Below are positions 22,227 to 33,699 of a DNA stretch of 64,000 nucleotides, piece after piece. The DNA is taken from NCBI GenBank assembly GCA_029876055.1, contig CM056878.1, positions 4,216,001 through 4,280,000 on the forward strand, read 5' to 3'. The notes beneath the pieces are model-generated. The model was not told where the DNA came from. It did no database searches and worked only from the letters and a program-made list of their open reading frames with translations. A program made the translations under genes and the position numbers. The stretch is from Madurella fahalii (Eukaryota; Ascomycota; Sordariomycetes; Sordariales). Numbering within the stretch: the stretch's first letter is position 1; every line of letters begins with the position of its first letter.

Positions 22227-25036
22227 TCAGATCAAGATAACAACCCTACTACTCCAACCACCTACCTCCCGATCAAAACTACCATCCCCACACTCCCAAC
22301 AACCGACCCGCCTCAACACCAGCGGCGTCCCACGCAATCCTCCAACTGGCTCGACAACGAGACAAAACGACCCAGTGACACGAAGCATTATCAGCTGAGG
22401 ATCAAAAGCTGTGTGCTTCTCGTCCATCAACAGGTTACTCCGCTGCCCAGGGAACGTGTCGTCCCACCATCGCGTGACCAAAGCGGGTGCGGCATCACCG
22501 TCGCTGGAATCCTCACCGTCTATGTCGGCGTAGAACGGCATATCCCTCACGTCCGCGAGCAGGACGAGTCTCGCCGACTTTGCATCGGCGAAGCGGCTCG
22601 CCTCGTCGGTGACCGCTCTTGCATTGAGCAACCATGGGAGGCGGCCGTAGCGTTGGCCCTCGCAGCGTGACTTTTCGATGCCTTCCCTCTGGTAGGCCAC
22701 TTGTGCATTATCCAGGGAGGCCCAAGACCACGACGGCGCGCGATACACGGAGGCGCGGACGCCAGGTCTCGTGCAGTGCCACTGGAGCTGGTGGAAAAGG
22801 TCGGCTTGCCAGATGCCAGCAAGGTACGTGTCGTCGGCCACGTACCCTGGCCACTCAACGCGTGCCTTTACAGGGTCTTCGTCACGGTAGACGTAGATGC
22901 CCGCCCTCTGGGCTCCAGGGGGCTCGGTTTCGGTGGCGGGGTCGAGGTGCACTCCGTATTGTACCGCGTCCAGTTTCTCCACAGTCTTCTGGGGCAGGGG
23001 CGAGATCGGACTGTCTTCTGGCAGTTCATCCGGCTTGTTGCGAGCGTTTGGTTGAGTGTGCCAGTCGGTTCTCAGAACAGAAGCTTCGGGGACTTCCCAA
23101 CTACCCGATGTTGTCTGTTTGATCCAGAGGGTGACGATCTCCGGCTGCTGGGCGTCGGTATCGCGCTCCCCAGCAGCGGCCCTCCTCTCGGCCTCCAGAA
23201 AGCGATAAGCCTTCTAATAGGCCGCATGGGTGTCTGGATGGGACATGATGTTCACAAACTCGTCTTCGAAGTCGGGATTTCCGTCTTCATTGTCCAGAAA
23301 CTCCAGCAGCTTTCCCATCCCAGCCTGGTGCATAATCTCTCTTGTTCGCGGGCCGGGCTTGAGGAACTCCCTCTCGACCTGGGAATCCAGCTGTCCAAGG
23401 AATCGGAGGCTCAGCCAAATGTCTGTGCTCAAGTGTGTTCCGCGATGTTGATCTGATGGTCGGCCGGGGCGTGACAGAGTCGAGCGCAGGCTGGCGTTGC
23501 CGCCATCATACCGCAAGGGGCCAACCGCGATTGGGTTGTCCGGTACGGCCCAGTGCTCCATCCAGCGAGGTCTGCTGTAGGTTTCTTTCTCCTGGGGCGT
23601 TGCCAGACGCCGATGCTTTCTCGCGGCAACGTGCGCCGCGATCGTTGACGCAATGCCGGATAGGGCAAACAGCTTGTCAGATTGTTGAGACAGCTTTCTT
23701 TGCGTGGTGAACTGCGAAACAATCTCCATCCACGCCGCGAAGATGTTGGTGGGACCCTGGTACGAGTCAAACAGCCGCTGACGTTGAAAGAGGTTCTCAT
23801 CGTTGGAGGTTATCAGGTACGCCGCAACGCGTTCCTGGCGGATTCCTTCCTTGCACTGCCAGAACAGTCCGCGCTCGTCGTAGTATATGACTCTTGGTGC
23901 CAGCAGTGTCTCCTGAAGAGTCCATCCTCGGGTCTGCAAATCTGCGAGCCCAACGATTCGACCCCATGGCTGTCGGGGAGGATGCAGCCATCGGTAGCGG
24001 GTCACGCGCTCCCCGTCACGGTCTGGGAAGCGAAGCCTGTATGGCCTGCTTTGGAGAAGGTTGCGATCGATGGCGAGCCCGGCATCTGCGTTGTCCCCGA
24101 CGTTCGCGGCGATGACGAGATAAGCGCCAAGGTAGACGCGCATCATGTTGGGCGCCTCCAACAGCCAATCGCTCTGGGAACCCTGGAGGATGCAGAGCGC
24201 ATCGACCCAAAGATAGCGGATCCCTAGACTCCTCGTGACCCGGATGGCATCCTGGATGGTGCGTGGAAGAAGGCTGAACGGCACGTGGCGCTGACACTCG
24301 GCGATGTTCTCGGTTGTCGTGCAATAAGGCGACTCTCTGGTGAAGTTACCCCAACGATAGCTCAGTGCGGTCCAGTAGCCGCGGGAGCCGGGTGCAGGAA
24401 CAAGTAGGCGGAGGTTGGTTAACAGGTCGTTGTCTTGACTGCCCTCACCAACATCCAGCACGCGTGTCGGGGGGATTCCATCTTGAAGCGGGCCACAAGG
24501 GGGATGGTTCTGCACACAGTCGCCGATCCATGCGCGAGCGAGTGCGTCCAGCGGGAGACCGACCATCTCTGGGCCCGCGCGGCGGCGGTTTTTGATCTCG
24601 GAGCTCGATTCGCGAATCGAGTGGGACTTCCGAGCCGGGTGATTAGCTGATCGGCATTCCGTTCAGGCGTAGAGTGAAAGTAACCATGGGTGAGGGTATA
24701 CTCACGATTATGCGGCAGGGTCGACAATTGAAGAATTGCATAATGATTCTTGTCCACAATGCAGTTGACTTGGATTTTGAGGCTGTTGGATTGTGCCCAC
24801 ACCTCAAACTGTATGTTGTCTGATGACGAGCATGAGCAACCATCTTCGAACCGGCTCGAGTCCTTGTCAGCGTCGAAGTACTTGAGAGCGCCGTACAGCA
24901 GGCTGCACAGATGACAGCGGTTTGTGGCACCGGCCGCCACAGCCGAGGAGGGAGAGAAGACCATGCGTTCCCCCTTTCCAAGCACTCTCACCCAGTCCAG
25001 TCCATCACAAATACACGGTCGACTGTGTTCTGTCAT
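22227..25036 (-). CDS. HET-domain protein with in-frame TAG
   Basis: Heterokaryon-incompatibility (HET) domain protein; this family triggers cell death when genetically different hyphae fuse. Exons 24706-25036 and 22227-24646 give 916 codons. The 59-nt intron (GTGAGT..GATCAG) joins LPHN to a SSSEIKNRRRAGPEMVGLP segment. The HET core is clear: WTALSYRWG, LPRTIQDAIRVTRSLGIRYL, WVDALCILQ, MMRVYLGAYLVIAANV, RGWTLQETLLAPRVIYY and SDKLFALSGIA. The usual downstream block (YLAGIWQADLFHQLQW, YRAPSWSWASLD) follows about 150 residues later. A single TAG at 23214-23216 splits the otherwise open frame, after HPDTHAAY. An alternative is a 42-nt in-frame intron (GTGAAC..TATTAG) with no good branch site. The start at 25036 is preferred to 25111 by position only. 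Confidence 0.8.
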
Positions 25037-26762
25037 CTGGAGTTGAGCACGCGGTGAATTTCGGAATATCTGTTGTTGATGGACGGAGCACTCGATCAGG
25101 GTGGGCAACAATATTCAATATCCGTCAAGCAAGTCGACAAGTTCGAGGCATAAACCATGTGTCGGTGAGTCTGCCGCCATTTTTAGTGGGTTCTGCCCTG
25201 GTTTGGACGTGTTGGAACTACAGTCTGTGGCACCCACTTGATCAATTAGGCTCGTTGGGCACAGATCCACACCTCCTAGAGGTCTTCATCAATGGGCTGG
25301 GCAGTCGCCCTGTAGTTGTGTGTGTTACACTGCAGATATCGCTCAGGAAGCAGGGAGCTCAGGAAGATGGCCCCTGGGCGCACCCGTCACATGATCCGAC
25401 ACCTGTCGGCAGGTGATCCCAGCTGTACAAAGTGGGTCGCTCATTTGCGACGACAGTCCTCATTTCCAACAGGATCAGTGGAACTTTCGGTGATATAGCA
25501 CTTTCGCTGATAATACACGTTATAAGTTATTCTCTATTTTACTTTATCTTTTGCCTGCCTCGGTTGCATACCTGATCGAACACAGCCTTCGGCTCCCTTC
25601 ACGTCGACAAATAGAACGTGTAATTAGTTGTTCTAGGATGCAGTTCACAGTCTCAACACGCCATCGGCGATGCACTCTCTCGCAGCGATCGTTACTCTGA
25701 CTAACGCCGGAAGTAAGTTATTAATTCTTGCACACAGTCCCCAGTCGGTGTTTTGGCCGAGAAGTAACCTCGCGCAGGCCATTCTTCGACAAGAAGGCGT
25801 TCGGCAAATTGACATGTTCGAAATGGAAGCGGATGTCGGAGCGGGAACGGTACAACTCTTTCAGTCCTATTTGGTTCTGACTCATGGCGATCTGACGCCG
25901 CAGAATGTGAATTATTGTGCAGATTAGCGTCAGTAAGGTCCCTGAGCATTAAAGTTTATTGACTGGTAGCGAAGAGCCGCTCTTTTCCGGAGCACTCCAG
26001 ATATGCGGGCATTGCCACGAAGCTTGTGTCACTGCCACAAGAGTTGGCCGGTGGTTCTTAGTTTTGAAGACGTGCTGCATGCAACCACTCTTTATACGCT
26101 CAGTCTTGGCGGGCGATTGGTGTTCTGTAACGGGTCGACAATCCTGCGCCGAGCTCGCCCTTCCCGACGACCTCGGGAAACCAAAGACATCACCCATGCA
26201 ATGGATGGCGAGCCAGAGGCATGCCTTGGTCAATATCACATGGGATGGATGGAATTTAATGTGGGGGTTCTGCCTTGTCGGCGCATCGAATGGTGGCTTC
26301 TCTGCCTAAATCGCAGGCACCATAAGCATCACAGGCACACACTGCCACCACAAGGGTCCTCAAAAAATTGGGCGGGTGACTCACTGTCCCCGATGCACCA
26401 ATCGCACACAATCCCACCACACCAGCCTCAAGCTGACTCTTCCCAATTGACCTTGCCGACCGGGCGGCGCTCCATGACTCCAACACAGCTGCGGATGGGG
26501 CCAATAAGCAGGCCTCATCGAATGACGAAACACGCCCTATTCTATAAGATTAATGTCCGCATTCTCCATTGTTCCGGCATGTTCTCGCTGTCCGCAGTTC
26601 GGTCAGACGTTTTGCGATTTCTCGCATCCCCGGCGAGTCAACCCTCAGTTGCGCTAGCAGTAGGCACACCAGATATTGACACCGAAACCCCCCCCCCCCC
26701 CCCCCCAAAAAAAAAGAACACGCATTTTCTTGACAAACTCTTAATATAAAAGGCCATTGATA
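25037..26762. other. Intergenic region
   Basis: About 1.7 kb between the divergent HET gene and the orphan acidic protein gene. A C/A homopolymer junction lies at 26690-26715 and a TATA-like TTAATATAAAAGG at about 26741, close to the next start. ORFs such as 26003-26749 have no family features. Confidence 0.55.
26690..26715 (+). repeat. Poly-C followed by poly-A tract
   Basis: A run of about 17 C then 9 A in the promoter of the orphan gene at 26763; length is likely variable or error-prone in sequencing. Confidence 0.8.
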
Positions 26763-27926
26763 ATGGGTCTCACCTTGTACGATCCCACCTCTTTCAACGA
26801 CCTCACCTCCGGGGCCTTCCCCAGGGGTTCCGGCCCCACCACCGAATTCGCCTCCGACAATGCCCGTCGAAGAAACCCGCCAAATACGCCGCGCCGGTAC
26901 CGTCTCCGAGACACCCGCCTCCACACTCGCAAGCACCTCGCCTACGCCCAGTTTCAGCGAGCGGTGTACTCTGATCTGAGCGCCCCCGCGCGCTCGACAC
27001 ACCACACGAAAGGATCATGGGTCGATGACGCCGACGAAGGCCGTGCCCTGGCCCGCTCCGGCACGCCGTTGCCCAGCGACCGGGACCAGTGTTGCCGGGG
27101 CTACAGGTGTAGCCCTTGCCGCGAGGCGAGGCCGACGACCGCCTGGAGCGACGAGTCTGACTCTGGCTCCAGTACGTGCAGGCGGCGGCGGCCGCCGTCG
27201 CTCGAGCGGCAGGACGCGTTCCGCGACGCGAAAACGTCCAAGAGGAGACGCGCCAGTCAGAGTTGGAAGCCCGGCCCCGCTTCCCTCGTGGCCGCCACCG
27301 CTGCTCGTGAGGCCGAGGCCGAAGCGAGAGAGATCGACGAGCTGTACCGGATAGGACTGCTCTACGACGATGAGTACGAGCGCGGCGAGGCCTTCTCGCT
27401 AGCGCGGATCGAGAGGGAGGAACCAGTTTACTCGGTCCGTGTGCGTCCTGCCAAGCAGGGCAGGACGGCACCAGTCAGCCGGGATTGGGAGCTAGATGAT
27501 GTGTCGCTTGCGGTTGATTTAGCGTTTTCGGCGTTTGCGGAGGACAAAGCGCTGGCCACTTGGCTGATATCGACTTCTTCTCTCAAAAACCAAAGCGGCC
27601 CCACGCAGTTCGATACTCGCGGTGTCTCCGTGGAGGAGCCAGCACATGATACCCGCTGGTTGAAGGTCATCTATGAGTTGGACGACGATGCTGCTACCGA
27701 CCAATCCGCGGCAGCTGAAAACGATATTGAGCGTGTTTCTGAAGTTTCTTCAAGTTGTTATTTGGGGGACGAGGAGGGGGACAGTGAATTTGCATGGGCA
27801 CTTCTTGATGGATATAATGTGGTGAACGATGCAGCGCCAGCCACGGCACAAAAGGCGGTGGTGGAAGAGATGGACGAGGAGGACGCCGTCGACCCCTGGG
27901 TTGTGCTAGGCCATGACGGCTCGTAG
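26763..27926 (+). CDS. Orphan acidic/arginine-rich hypothetical protein
   Basis: Single-exon ORF of 388 aa from the ATG at 26763. The N-terminal half is Arg/Ser/Pro-rich and disordered, with RRRRPPSLERQDAF and a KRRR patch suitable for nuclear import. The middle holds a likely helix with REAEAEAREIDELYRIG and LYDDEYERGEAFSLARI. The C-terminus is acidic (EEMDEEDAVDPWVVLG). No catalytic motif, TM helix or signal peptide is visible and I do not recognise the family. A long ORF with strand-specific codon bias and a TATA-like box about 20 bp upstream support it as a gene. Its antisense frame is also long, a side effect of the high GC content. Confidence 0.65.
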   Translation: MGLTLYDPTSFNDLTSGAFPRGSGPTTEFASDNARRRNPPNTPRRYRLRDTRLHTRKHLAYAQFQRAVYSDLSAPARSTHHTKGSWVDDADEGRALARSGTPLPSDRDQCCRGYRCSPCREARPTTAWSDESDSGSSTCRRRRPPSLERQDAFRDAKTSKRRRASQSWKPGPASLVAATAAREAEAEAREIDELYRIGLLYDDEYERGEAFSLARIEREEPVYSVRVRPAKQGRTAPVSRDWELDDVSLAVDLAFSAFAEDKALATWLISTSSLKNQSGPTQFDTRGVSVEEPAHDTRWLKVIYELDDDAATDQSAAAENDIERVSEVSSSCYLGDEEGDSEFAWALLDGYNVVNDAAPATAQKAVVEEMDEEDAVDPWVVLGHDGS

Positions 27927-29036
27927 CAGGTCCGCCACATGAGATCCCCGACTGCCCCTGGATTCTCGGCCGGCTATGCAGCTGCGTGCTGCGCTCGGAC
28001 TGGCCCTCTTAACTGGTTTGGCACACCACGGGGGGGACGACGGCGGACCCGGCTGTGTGCTTGTGGCCACGGCTACTTGAGCTCGCCGGTCCATCAGATT
28101 CGGCAAGGTGGGATTTGGAAGTGGTCGAGATTCTGTAACATCCCTTGTACTGTCCCACGACTATTAGCGACTGTTGTTCTGGAGGCGAGGCGCTGCATTG
28201 CTTGGAGTTGGTACCTGTTCTTCATTTCATATCTGCTCTTTATTTCTTTGGTCACGGCATAAATATCTATTGCGTTTCTACTATAAAAGATCTCGCTGTT
28301 CCCGAGGTGCCTGGATGTCGCTCATCCTGCGGTAAATGCGTAGCGACTCCCCGCTTCTCTTTGAAGCGTCAACTTCTTCGTCAGCAAGCCCCACACTAAA
28401 GTACTAAGCGGACAGCACATGTACTCCTTCTCATTCATGCTTCCGAGTGCGATCGAGATCGAGAGATTTTCTCATGCACTACGACTTGCCTCAACTGTGG
28501 TGCTGACAGGGGGTAGATAAAAACGGTTGGGAACTGCAATCGAAACAAGACCCAAGTTATGTACTTACTAGTAGTTATTGGCCGAAGGGGCTCTAATTAC
28601 TAATCCCACCTAGAACTCAACTCTCCTAGTCGATTACTTGTTGGGTCAACATGCTCGTCTCCAGTCGTTGACAACACAGTCCCTGCGGGTAAGACGGGGA
28701 AAGGGCGCCCCCGCACGCCCTTGATCTAACAGCCAAGAGCAAGGGCACGGCGGAGTGTGTTCGGCGGCTTTCCCCAAGTTGGACATCCACGACACATCGC
28801 ATTAGCGCTACATGTTACTTAACGGCCTTTCCAAAAGCAGCTATAAACAGCTAACTACCAAACCATGTGGTTCAAAGAAATCGCTTCCTCTTCTCCACCA
28901 CTCCAAATGCCACGAAACTTGAACACAACCAAGCGCTTAGTAACACACCACCAACCCGCACAAAAACCCCACCCCGAGTCCCGATAACTTGCTCTCCGCC
29001 CCAATTCCCGTCCCCTCTAAACCCACCACCGCCACC
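27927..29036. other. Intergenic region
   Basis: About 1.1 kb between two plus-strand genes. The right end is the promoter and leader of the PEP mutase-like gene, with CTATAAACAG at 28841 as a possible TATA box. No gene or repeat recognised. Confidence 0.5.
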
Positions 29037-29834
29037 ATGACCTCCCAGATCCCTTCGCTCAGTGCCCTCGCGGCCCTCGCGACATCCTTCAAAGCGCTCC
29101 ACGTTCCGGGCAAGCCCGTCCTGCTGGCCAACGTCCACGACGCCACCTCCGCGCGCATCGTCGCCTCGCTCCCCGGCTGCCGGGCCCTGGCCACCGCGAG
29201 CTGGGCCGTCGCGCAATGCGCCGGCACCACCGACGAGAAGCTCACCTTTGACCAGAACATGGCTGCGCTCGCGCCCATCGCCGCGGTGGCGCGCGAGTTC
29301 GGCCTCCCCCTGACGGTGGACATCCAGGACGGGTACGGCGACCGGCTGGAGGAGGTGGTGCGGAGGGTGATTACCGAGCTGGGCGCGGTGGGGGTGAATC
29401 TGGAGGACTCGGACCACGAGACCGGGGGGATGATGGGCGACGAGGTCGCGGTGGAGAGGGTGAGGAGGGCGCTGCAAGTCGCGAGGGAGGTCGGGGTCGA
29501 GGATTTCGTGGTCAATGCGAGGTCCGATGCCTTCCTGATGGGCGCGGAGATCGACGAGTCTATCCGGAGGGGGAAGAAGTACCTTGCCGCGGGCGCTACG
29601 GCGGTCTATGTCTTTTGGCCGGCCAAGGTCGAGATGGTCGAGGCGGATATCAAGAAGGTTATTGACGGGCTGGAGGGCCGGGCGAATATCCAGCCGAGGT
29701 TGAACAAGGGAGTGACGGGTGCTGATATCGCGAGGTTGGGGGCTGCGAGAGTAAGCGTGGGCCCGCAGTTGTATCTTGCTGCCGTTGACGCGCTAAAGAA
29801 GACGGCAAACCTGGTTTTGGGGGTTGCTGAGTGA
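29037..29834 (+). CDS. PEP mutase/isocitrate lyase superfamily enzyme
   Basis: Single-exon protein of 265 aa in the phosphoenolpyruvate mutase/isocitrate lyase superfamily, a TIM barrel that makes or breaks C-C or P-C bonds of alpha-oxo acids with Mg2+. Visible: LLANVHDATSARIVASLPGC, the ATASWAVA strand, the metal-binding VDIQDGYGD, VNLEDSDHETGG, and NARSDAFLMG. The KKCGH loop of isocitrate lyase is absent, so it belongs to the short, poorly characterised phosphonomutase-like group (oxaloacetate hydrolase- or methylisocitrate lyase-like). The start at 29037 has an excellent context (GCCACCATGA). The gene is very GC-rich at third positions. The precise reaction is unknown. Confidence 0.85.
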   Translation: MTSQIPSLSALAALATSFKALHVPGKPVLLANVHDATSARIVASLPGCRALATASWAVAQCAGTTDEKLTFDQNMAALAPIAAVAREFGLPLTVDIQDGYGDRLEEVVRRVITELGAVGVNLEDSDHETGGMMGDEVAVERVRRALQVAREVGVEDFVVNARSDAFLMGAEIDESIRRGKKYLAAGATAVYVFWPAKVEMVEADIKKVIDGLEGRANIQPRLNKGVTGADIARLGAARVSVGPQLYLAAVDALKKTANLVLGVAE

Positions 29835-29937
29835 TGGTATTATCGATAGAGAGAGGGCGGGGCAAAACCAAACTGAGCTCGCTGAAGGCGTCATGTAAGG
29901 GGGCAGAGCTGTTCGACTGGTTAAAGGAGAAAAAGTG

Positions 29938-29942
29938 AAAAA
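29938..29942 (-). terminator. Pol III terminator of tRNA-Pro
   Basis: A T5 run on the transcribed strand three bases beyond the discriminator base; a second T5 run follows closely. Confidence 0.7.
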
Positions 29943-29945
29943 GGA

Positions 29946-30025
29946 GGTCCCCACCAGGGCTTGAACCTGGGACCACTTGCAATGTAGACCCCAAAGCAAG
30001 TATGCTACCACTACACCACGAGGAC
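29946..30025 (-). tRNA. tRNA-Pro (anticodon TGG) with short intron
   Basis: A cloverleaf can be folded: acceptor arms GTCCTCG/TGGGGAC with discriminator C, an A-box in GTGTAGTGGTAGCAT, anticodon stem CTTGC/GCAAG, and a B-box GGTTCAAGCC. The loop reads TT-TGG-G, then an 8-nt intron at 29982-29989 (GTCTACAT) one base 3' of the anticodon, then T. Intron position is canonical for nuclear tRNA introns. It lies just downstream of the PEP mutase-like gene on the opposite strand. Confidence 0.9.
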
Positions 30026-30212
30026 TATCTTTGTGCTTTGAACTTCACGAGCGGCTTATAAGGAGGACTATCATGTTCACGGAAAGAGCAACCATTACTG
30101 CAAACGATTTTATGCCAGTCGTATGCTATGGCAGGCGATGTGGTGGCTGTGTTTCTGATTCGGCACTCCAATGACCAAAAGCACACTCGATCCCCATACC
30201 CAGTTCGAGAGA

Positions 30213-32168
30213 TCAGCACTGCGGCAGCGCCGTGCCATCCCTCAGCTCCGCCAGCATGTCGTCGCTCGCCTTTTGCGAAATCATAAAGGTCGAGACGGCC
30301 GGAAACACGCCTGGAATCCTAGCAAATGAGCTGGCATCCACCACCCGTAGCCCGCTCACTCCCCTCACACGGAATTTGGAATCCAGCACCGCCATGGGAT
30401 CGTCATCTGCGCCAATCTTGTTGGTCGAGGTGGGGTGATGCCCAAATGTCTGCTTGTGAATCCAATCTTCGTCCTCTTTGCCGCAGTATCCATTCACATC
30501 CGGTCCCTGTGTGCATGGCGGCTCAACAGTGGTGATGCCGATTCGCTGATAGACTGTCCGGATCCATGCTACCGTGTCTTTCATGGCCTCGAGGTCATAC
30601 TCGGCGCCGGCAGCATAATGGTTGAAGTTGATCTCGGGCGTATCCATGGGGTCGGCCGACCGGAGCTTGACCCACCCCTTGTTGTTCACACTTGAGCCTT
30701 TGACCATGCTGACGCCATAGGGCTGGCGCGGGTCGGCCGGCACTCGCACCGGGTTGTCGGGCCAGAAGCCGCGGAACAGGAAACCCTGCCCACCCATCAG
30801 GAACATGTCGCGCTCGCCGTAGGCCGGGTGCTTGGTCTTGTACATGGCAACGCCCGCCATGCCGTTGCCGCCGGAGCCGGAGCCAACAATGGGCATCTCT
30901 TGGTTATCCATCAGGTTCTGTCCCACGCCGGGAAGGTCCTTGATCACGGGGATGTTGAACTTGGCAAGCTCCGTAGCGTTTCCGATGCCGCTAAGCATGA
31001 GCAGCTGCGGCGAGTTGAAGGCGCCCCCTGAGACGATGACCTCCCGCCGTGCGATGGCGGTTCGCTTCGTGCCGGCTGCGTTGGTCGCACGACGAGAATC
31101 GCCCTTGTAGAGGGACCTTCCGAAAAGGAACTCCACTCCAGTGGCCCGGGGAGTTCCGCCGGTACTGCATTTGGAAGTCGTGTCGAAGAGCACTTTGGTG
31201 GCGAGCGAAGTGAGGGACACGGTCAGGTTTGCACCGGATCGGACGCCCTCCTGGATATAGTCACGAGAGCTGTAGCGGTTACCGTTGGCATACTGGTGCG
31301 TTACCAGACCGTAGACGCTAGATGTCTGATCACGGTTGGGGCCGATCTCATTGGGATCCCGAATCAGCAAGTTGCTCATGGACATCGTCAGGCCCCAGTC
31401 CCTGGCGTATGCGGCCATGACATTGTTACCCGTCAGGCTTCCCAGCTGCCGGGACTGTGTCATAGACCCCATATTTGTCTGGAAGAACCCGTTAAACCCG
31501 TGGTTAGCTGTTCCCTGGGTAGCATAATTGTTCTTCTCGATCTTGGTAAAGATCTTGTGCATGTTCTCGGCCCTAGGAAAAATAATTGTCAACTTTGGTT
31601 CCCGATATCAACATCAAATAGATAAGGTACGTAAGACAAACCTCCAGCTGTCATCGCCCGTTACTTCAGCATGATAATTCCAATCACTGTCGCTAGGAAG
31701 CCAGCAAACCATGGCATTGATCATGGAAGAACCCCCGAGGGTGGCACCTCTCGGGTAGTAGACACCTAAGAGCGTAGAGCCTGCAGGCGCGCCGCTTTGG
31801 CCGACCCAATACCGGCCTTGGGGAGTTCGCCACGTCAGATGACTGTACTGGTTGTCTCTCGGATCGCCCTCGGGGTAATGCTTGACGTAAAAGTCCCAGG
31901 TCACAGTAGGCGTGTACCGCCCAAATCCTTGGCCCGGGCTGGTGTCCCCCGCCTCGAGTAGCAGGACGGAATATCCCTCTTTGGCGAGGTTGACAGCAAC
32001 CACGCCGCCACCCGGTCCACTCCCTATCACAATGTAGTCGTAGACGGCGCCATCCGGCGGAGCTGTCTGGGCTGCAGCAAACGGAGTGTGAGCTAGCAGA
32101 GCCAGGGAGAGGAGTCCCCCAAGCGTGCCCAGGACACCCCGTTCCCTTCGAGTCGGAAATAGCTTCAT
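30213..32168 (-). CDS. Secreted GMC-family FAD oxidoreductase
   Basis: Second GMC flavoenzyme of the window, 628 aa from exons 31642-32168 and 30213-31572 (69-nt intron, GTTTGT..CCTAG). A signal peptide (GLLSLALLAHTPFAAAQ) precedes the FAD strand YDYIVIGSGPGGGVVAVNL. GATLGGSSMINAM and REVIVSGGAFNSPQLLMLSG are the two GMC signatures. The C-terminal active site has FGHHPTST, but the second catalytic position reads IPGVFPAVSTFMIS, with Phe where most oxidases have His or Asn. It is therefore a different subgroup from the enzyme at 7828, expected outside the cell acting on alcohols, sugars or aromatics; the substrate is unknown. Confidence 0.9.
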
Positions 32169-33699
32169 GCTTAGGATAGAGCCGGCGCCAACGTATTGAG
32201 CGTAGCGCCCAAACGCAAAGAAAATCTGTCAGGGACGGTGGAAGAATGGGTTAGAAGATGCTGCCATCCGCTGCCAGAGCGACGGGCACTTTGTATCTTC
32301 TTTGGAACTACCCGGAGTAACTTGGTCCCTCCCCCTCTTCGGCAACTTGTAGCCGAGCCCGCCCAATCTGCCAGGGGCACCGTCATGGGCTATCTGCGCT
32401 CGGCTTACACGATACCGGAACAGAGGAGCATCCTCCAGATACGCCAAGCCCGGAACTTGTGAGCAGCCACCGGATCAGATCCGAAAGGGAGGGAAGCCAA
32501 TATAAATAAATCCAATGCATAACATAGGTCGGTTGTTTGTCTGAGGAACGATTCGTGGAGACATTCAAATTCTACAACTCAATCTGAGCCGTTGGTCAAA
32601 GTCAAGGGATGTTTCCGGCACAGGTAAACGAGAGATGATTCACTAAGGTTAGTGCTGAGAACGCCCAGTTGGACTCCCTCATACTAGTCCATACGCCGTC
32701 AAGTGTGCTCCGTTGATGAGTGGCGGGGATCAAATCGCGGAACCAACAAACCCGCCACACGGTACTATACCACGCTGATACAATCAGCCGCTGTGGGCTC
32801 TTATAAACCTTATTTATCGCGTTGGGAGGGGTGAGGTGGGGAAGTTACATTTCTGCCGGGGCTGGAACTTCATGCCTGTCCCGGTGTTGCAACGCTTGGC
32901 CCGTTTTGGTCCTAACAGCAACGGACCACACGATGGAGAGTCCTCGAGAATAGCCGGGACACAAAATGGTCGCGTAGGCGCTAGCACTTCTGGAAAATAT
33001 TAGCAATGCATAAGTCCCTTGGCTTCCGCATTTAGAAGTTCTGAGCCAGCGTACCATATGGAATCAGGAGCTCATGATTAAATTGGCAGCCACTCGTCAA
33101 GGGCATGGTGTGATGCCAATACATTGTGGCGGTAAGGGAGTGGACTCCCTGGGACGATGATAGTGGCGAAACCGGCAGTTGGTTCAAGCACGGTGCAGGG
33201 CCCCTTAGTGCTACACCATAGAAAATGACAAACTAGTTCTGTATATCGCCTAGCAAGCAACATAAAACCAACATTGTCTGGAAAAAGCAACGAGGAGTAT
33301 CATCAAATAATAGTAATAACATCTCCAGCTTTGCTTCCCAATCACTCATACAATACTTTAGATATCACCAGGACAAACCCTCCCCCCCCCCCGTAAAAAA
33401 AAAAAAAAAAAGAAGAAGAAGAAGAAGGGAAAAAAGGGCGAAAGACAGTCAGTCAAACATATGACTAAGACATTTCGTAGACAGAAAGGTAGAGCAATAC
33501 GCTGATGAGAGAAAAGAGGGAAAACAAAGGGGGCTTTATGCTTACAAAACAGAACCCGACGAAGAAAAAAATATGTAACGAAGGAAAACGATATGACTAA
33601 AAGAAACGCCGTCTAAAGTATGGAGGGTCTCCGTCGATCAACTCCAGTGGTATGTTACGCCACCAGAAAAGGCCCGGAATCAATGGGGCTGAACGTGGG
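32169..33699. other. Intergenic region
   Basis: About 1.5 kb between two minus-strand genes. The left part is the promoter of the secreted GMC gene and the right part the 3' flank of the RNA polymerase gene, with a C11, A18 and GAA-rich tract at about 33381-33428. No gene identified. Confidence 0.55.
33381..33428 (+). repeat. Poly-C / poly-A / (GAA)n low-complexity tract
   Basis: A C run, an A run and GAA trinucleotides in succession, in the 3' flank of the RNA polymerase gene. Confidence 0.85.

Noticed and set aside
26003..26749. Plus-strand ORF of 248 codons before the orphan gene
   Set aside because: It is low-complexity with a poly-Pro end from a C homopolymer, and no domain or ATG context supports it.
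26803..27471. Minus-strand ORF of 222 codons
   Set aside because: It is the antisense shadow of the orphan acidic protein gene in GC-rich sequence.
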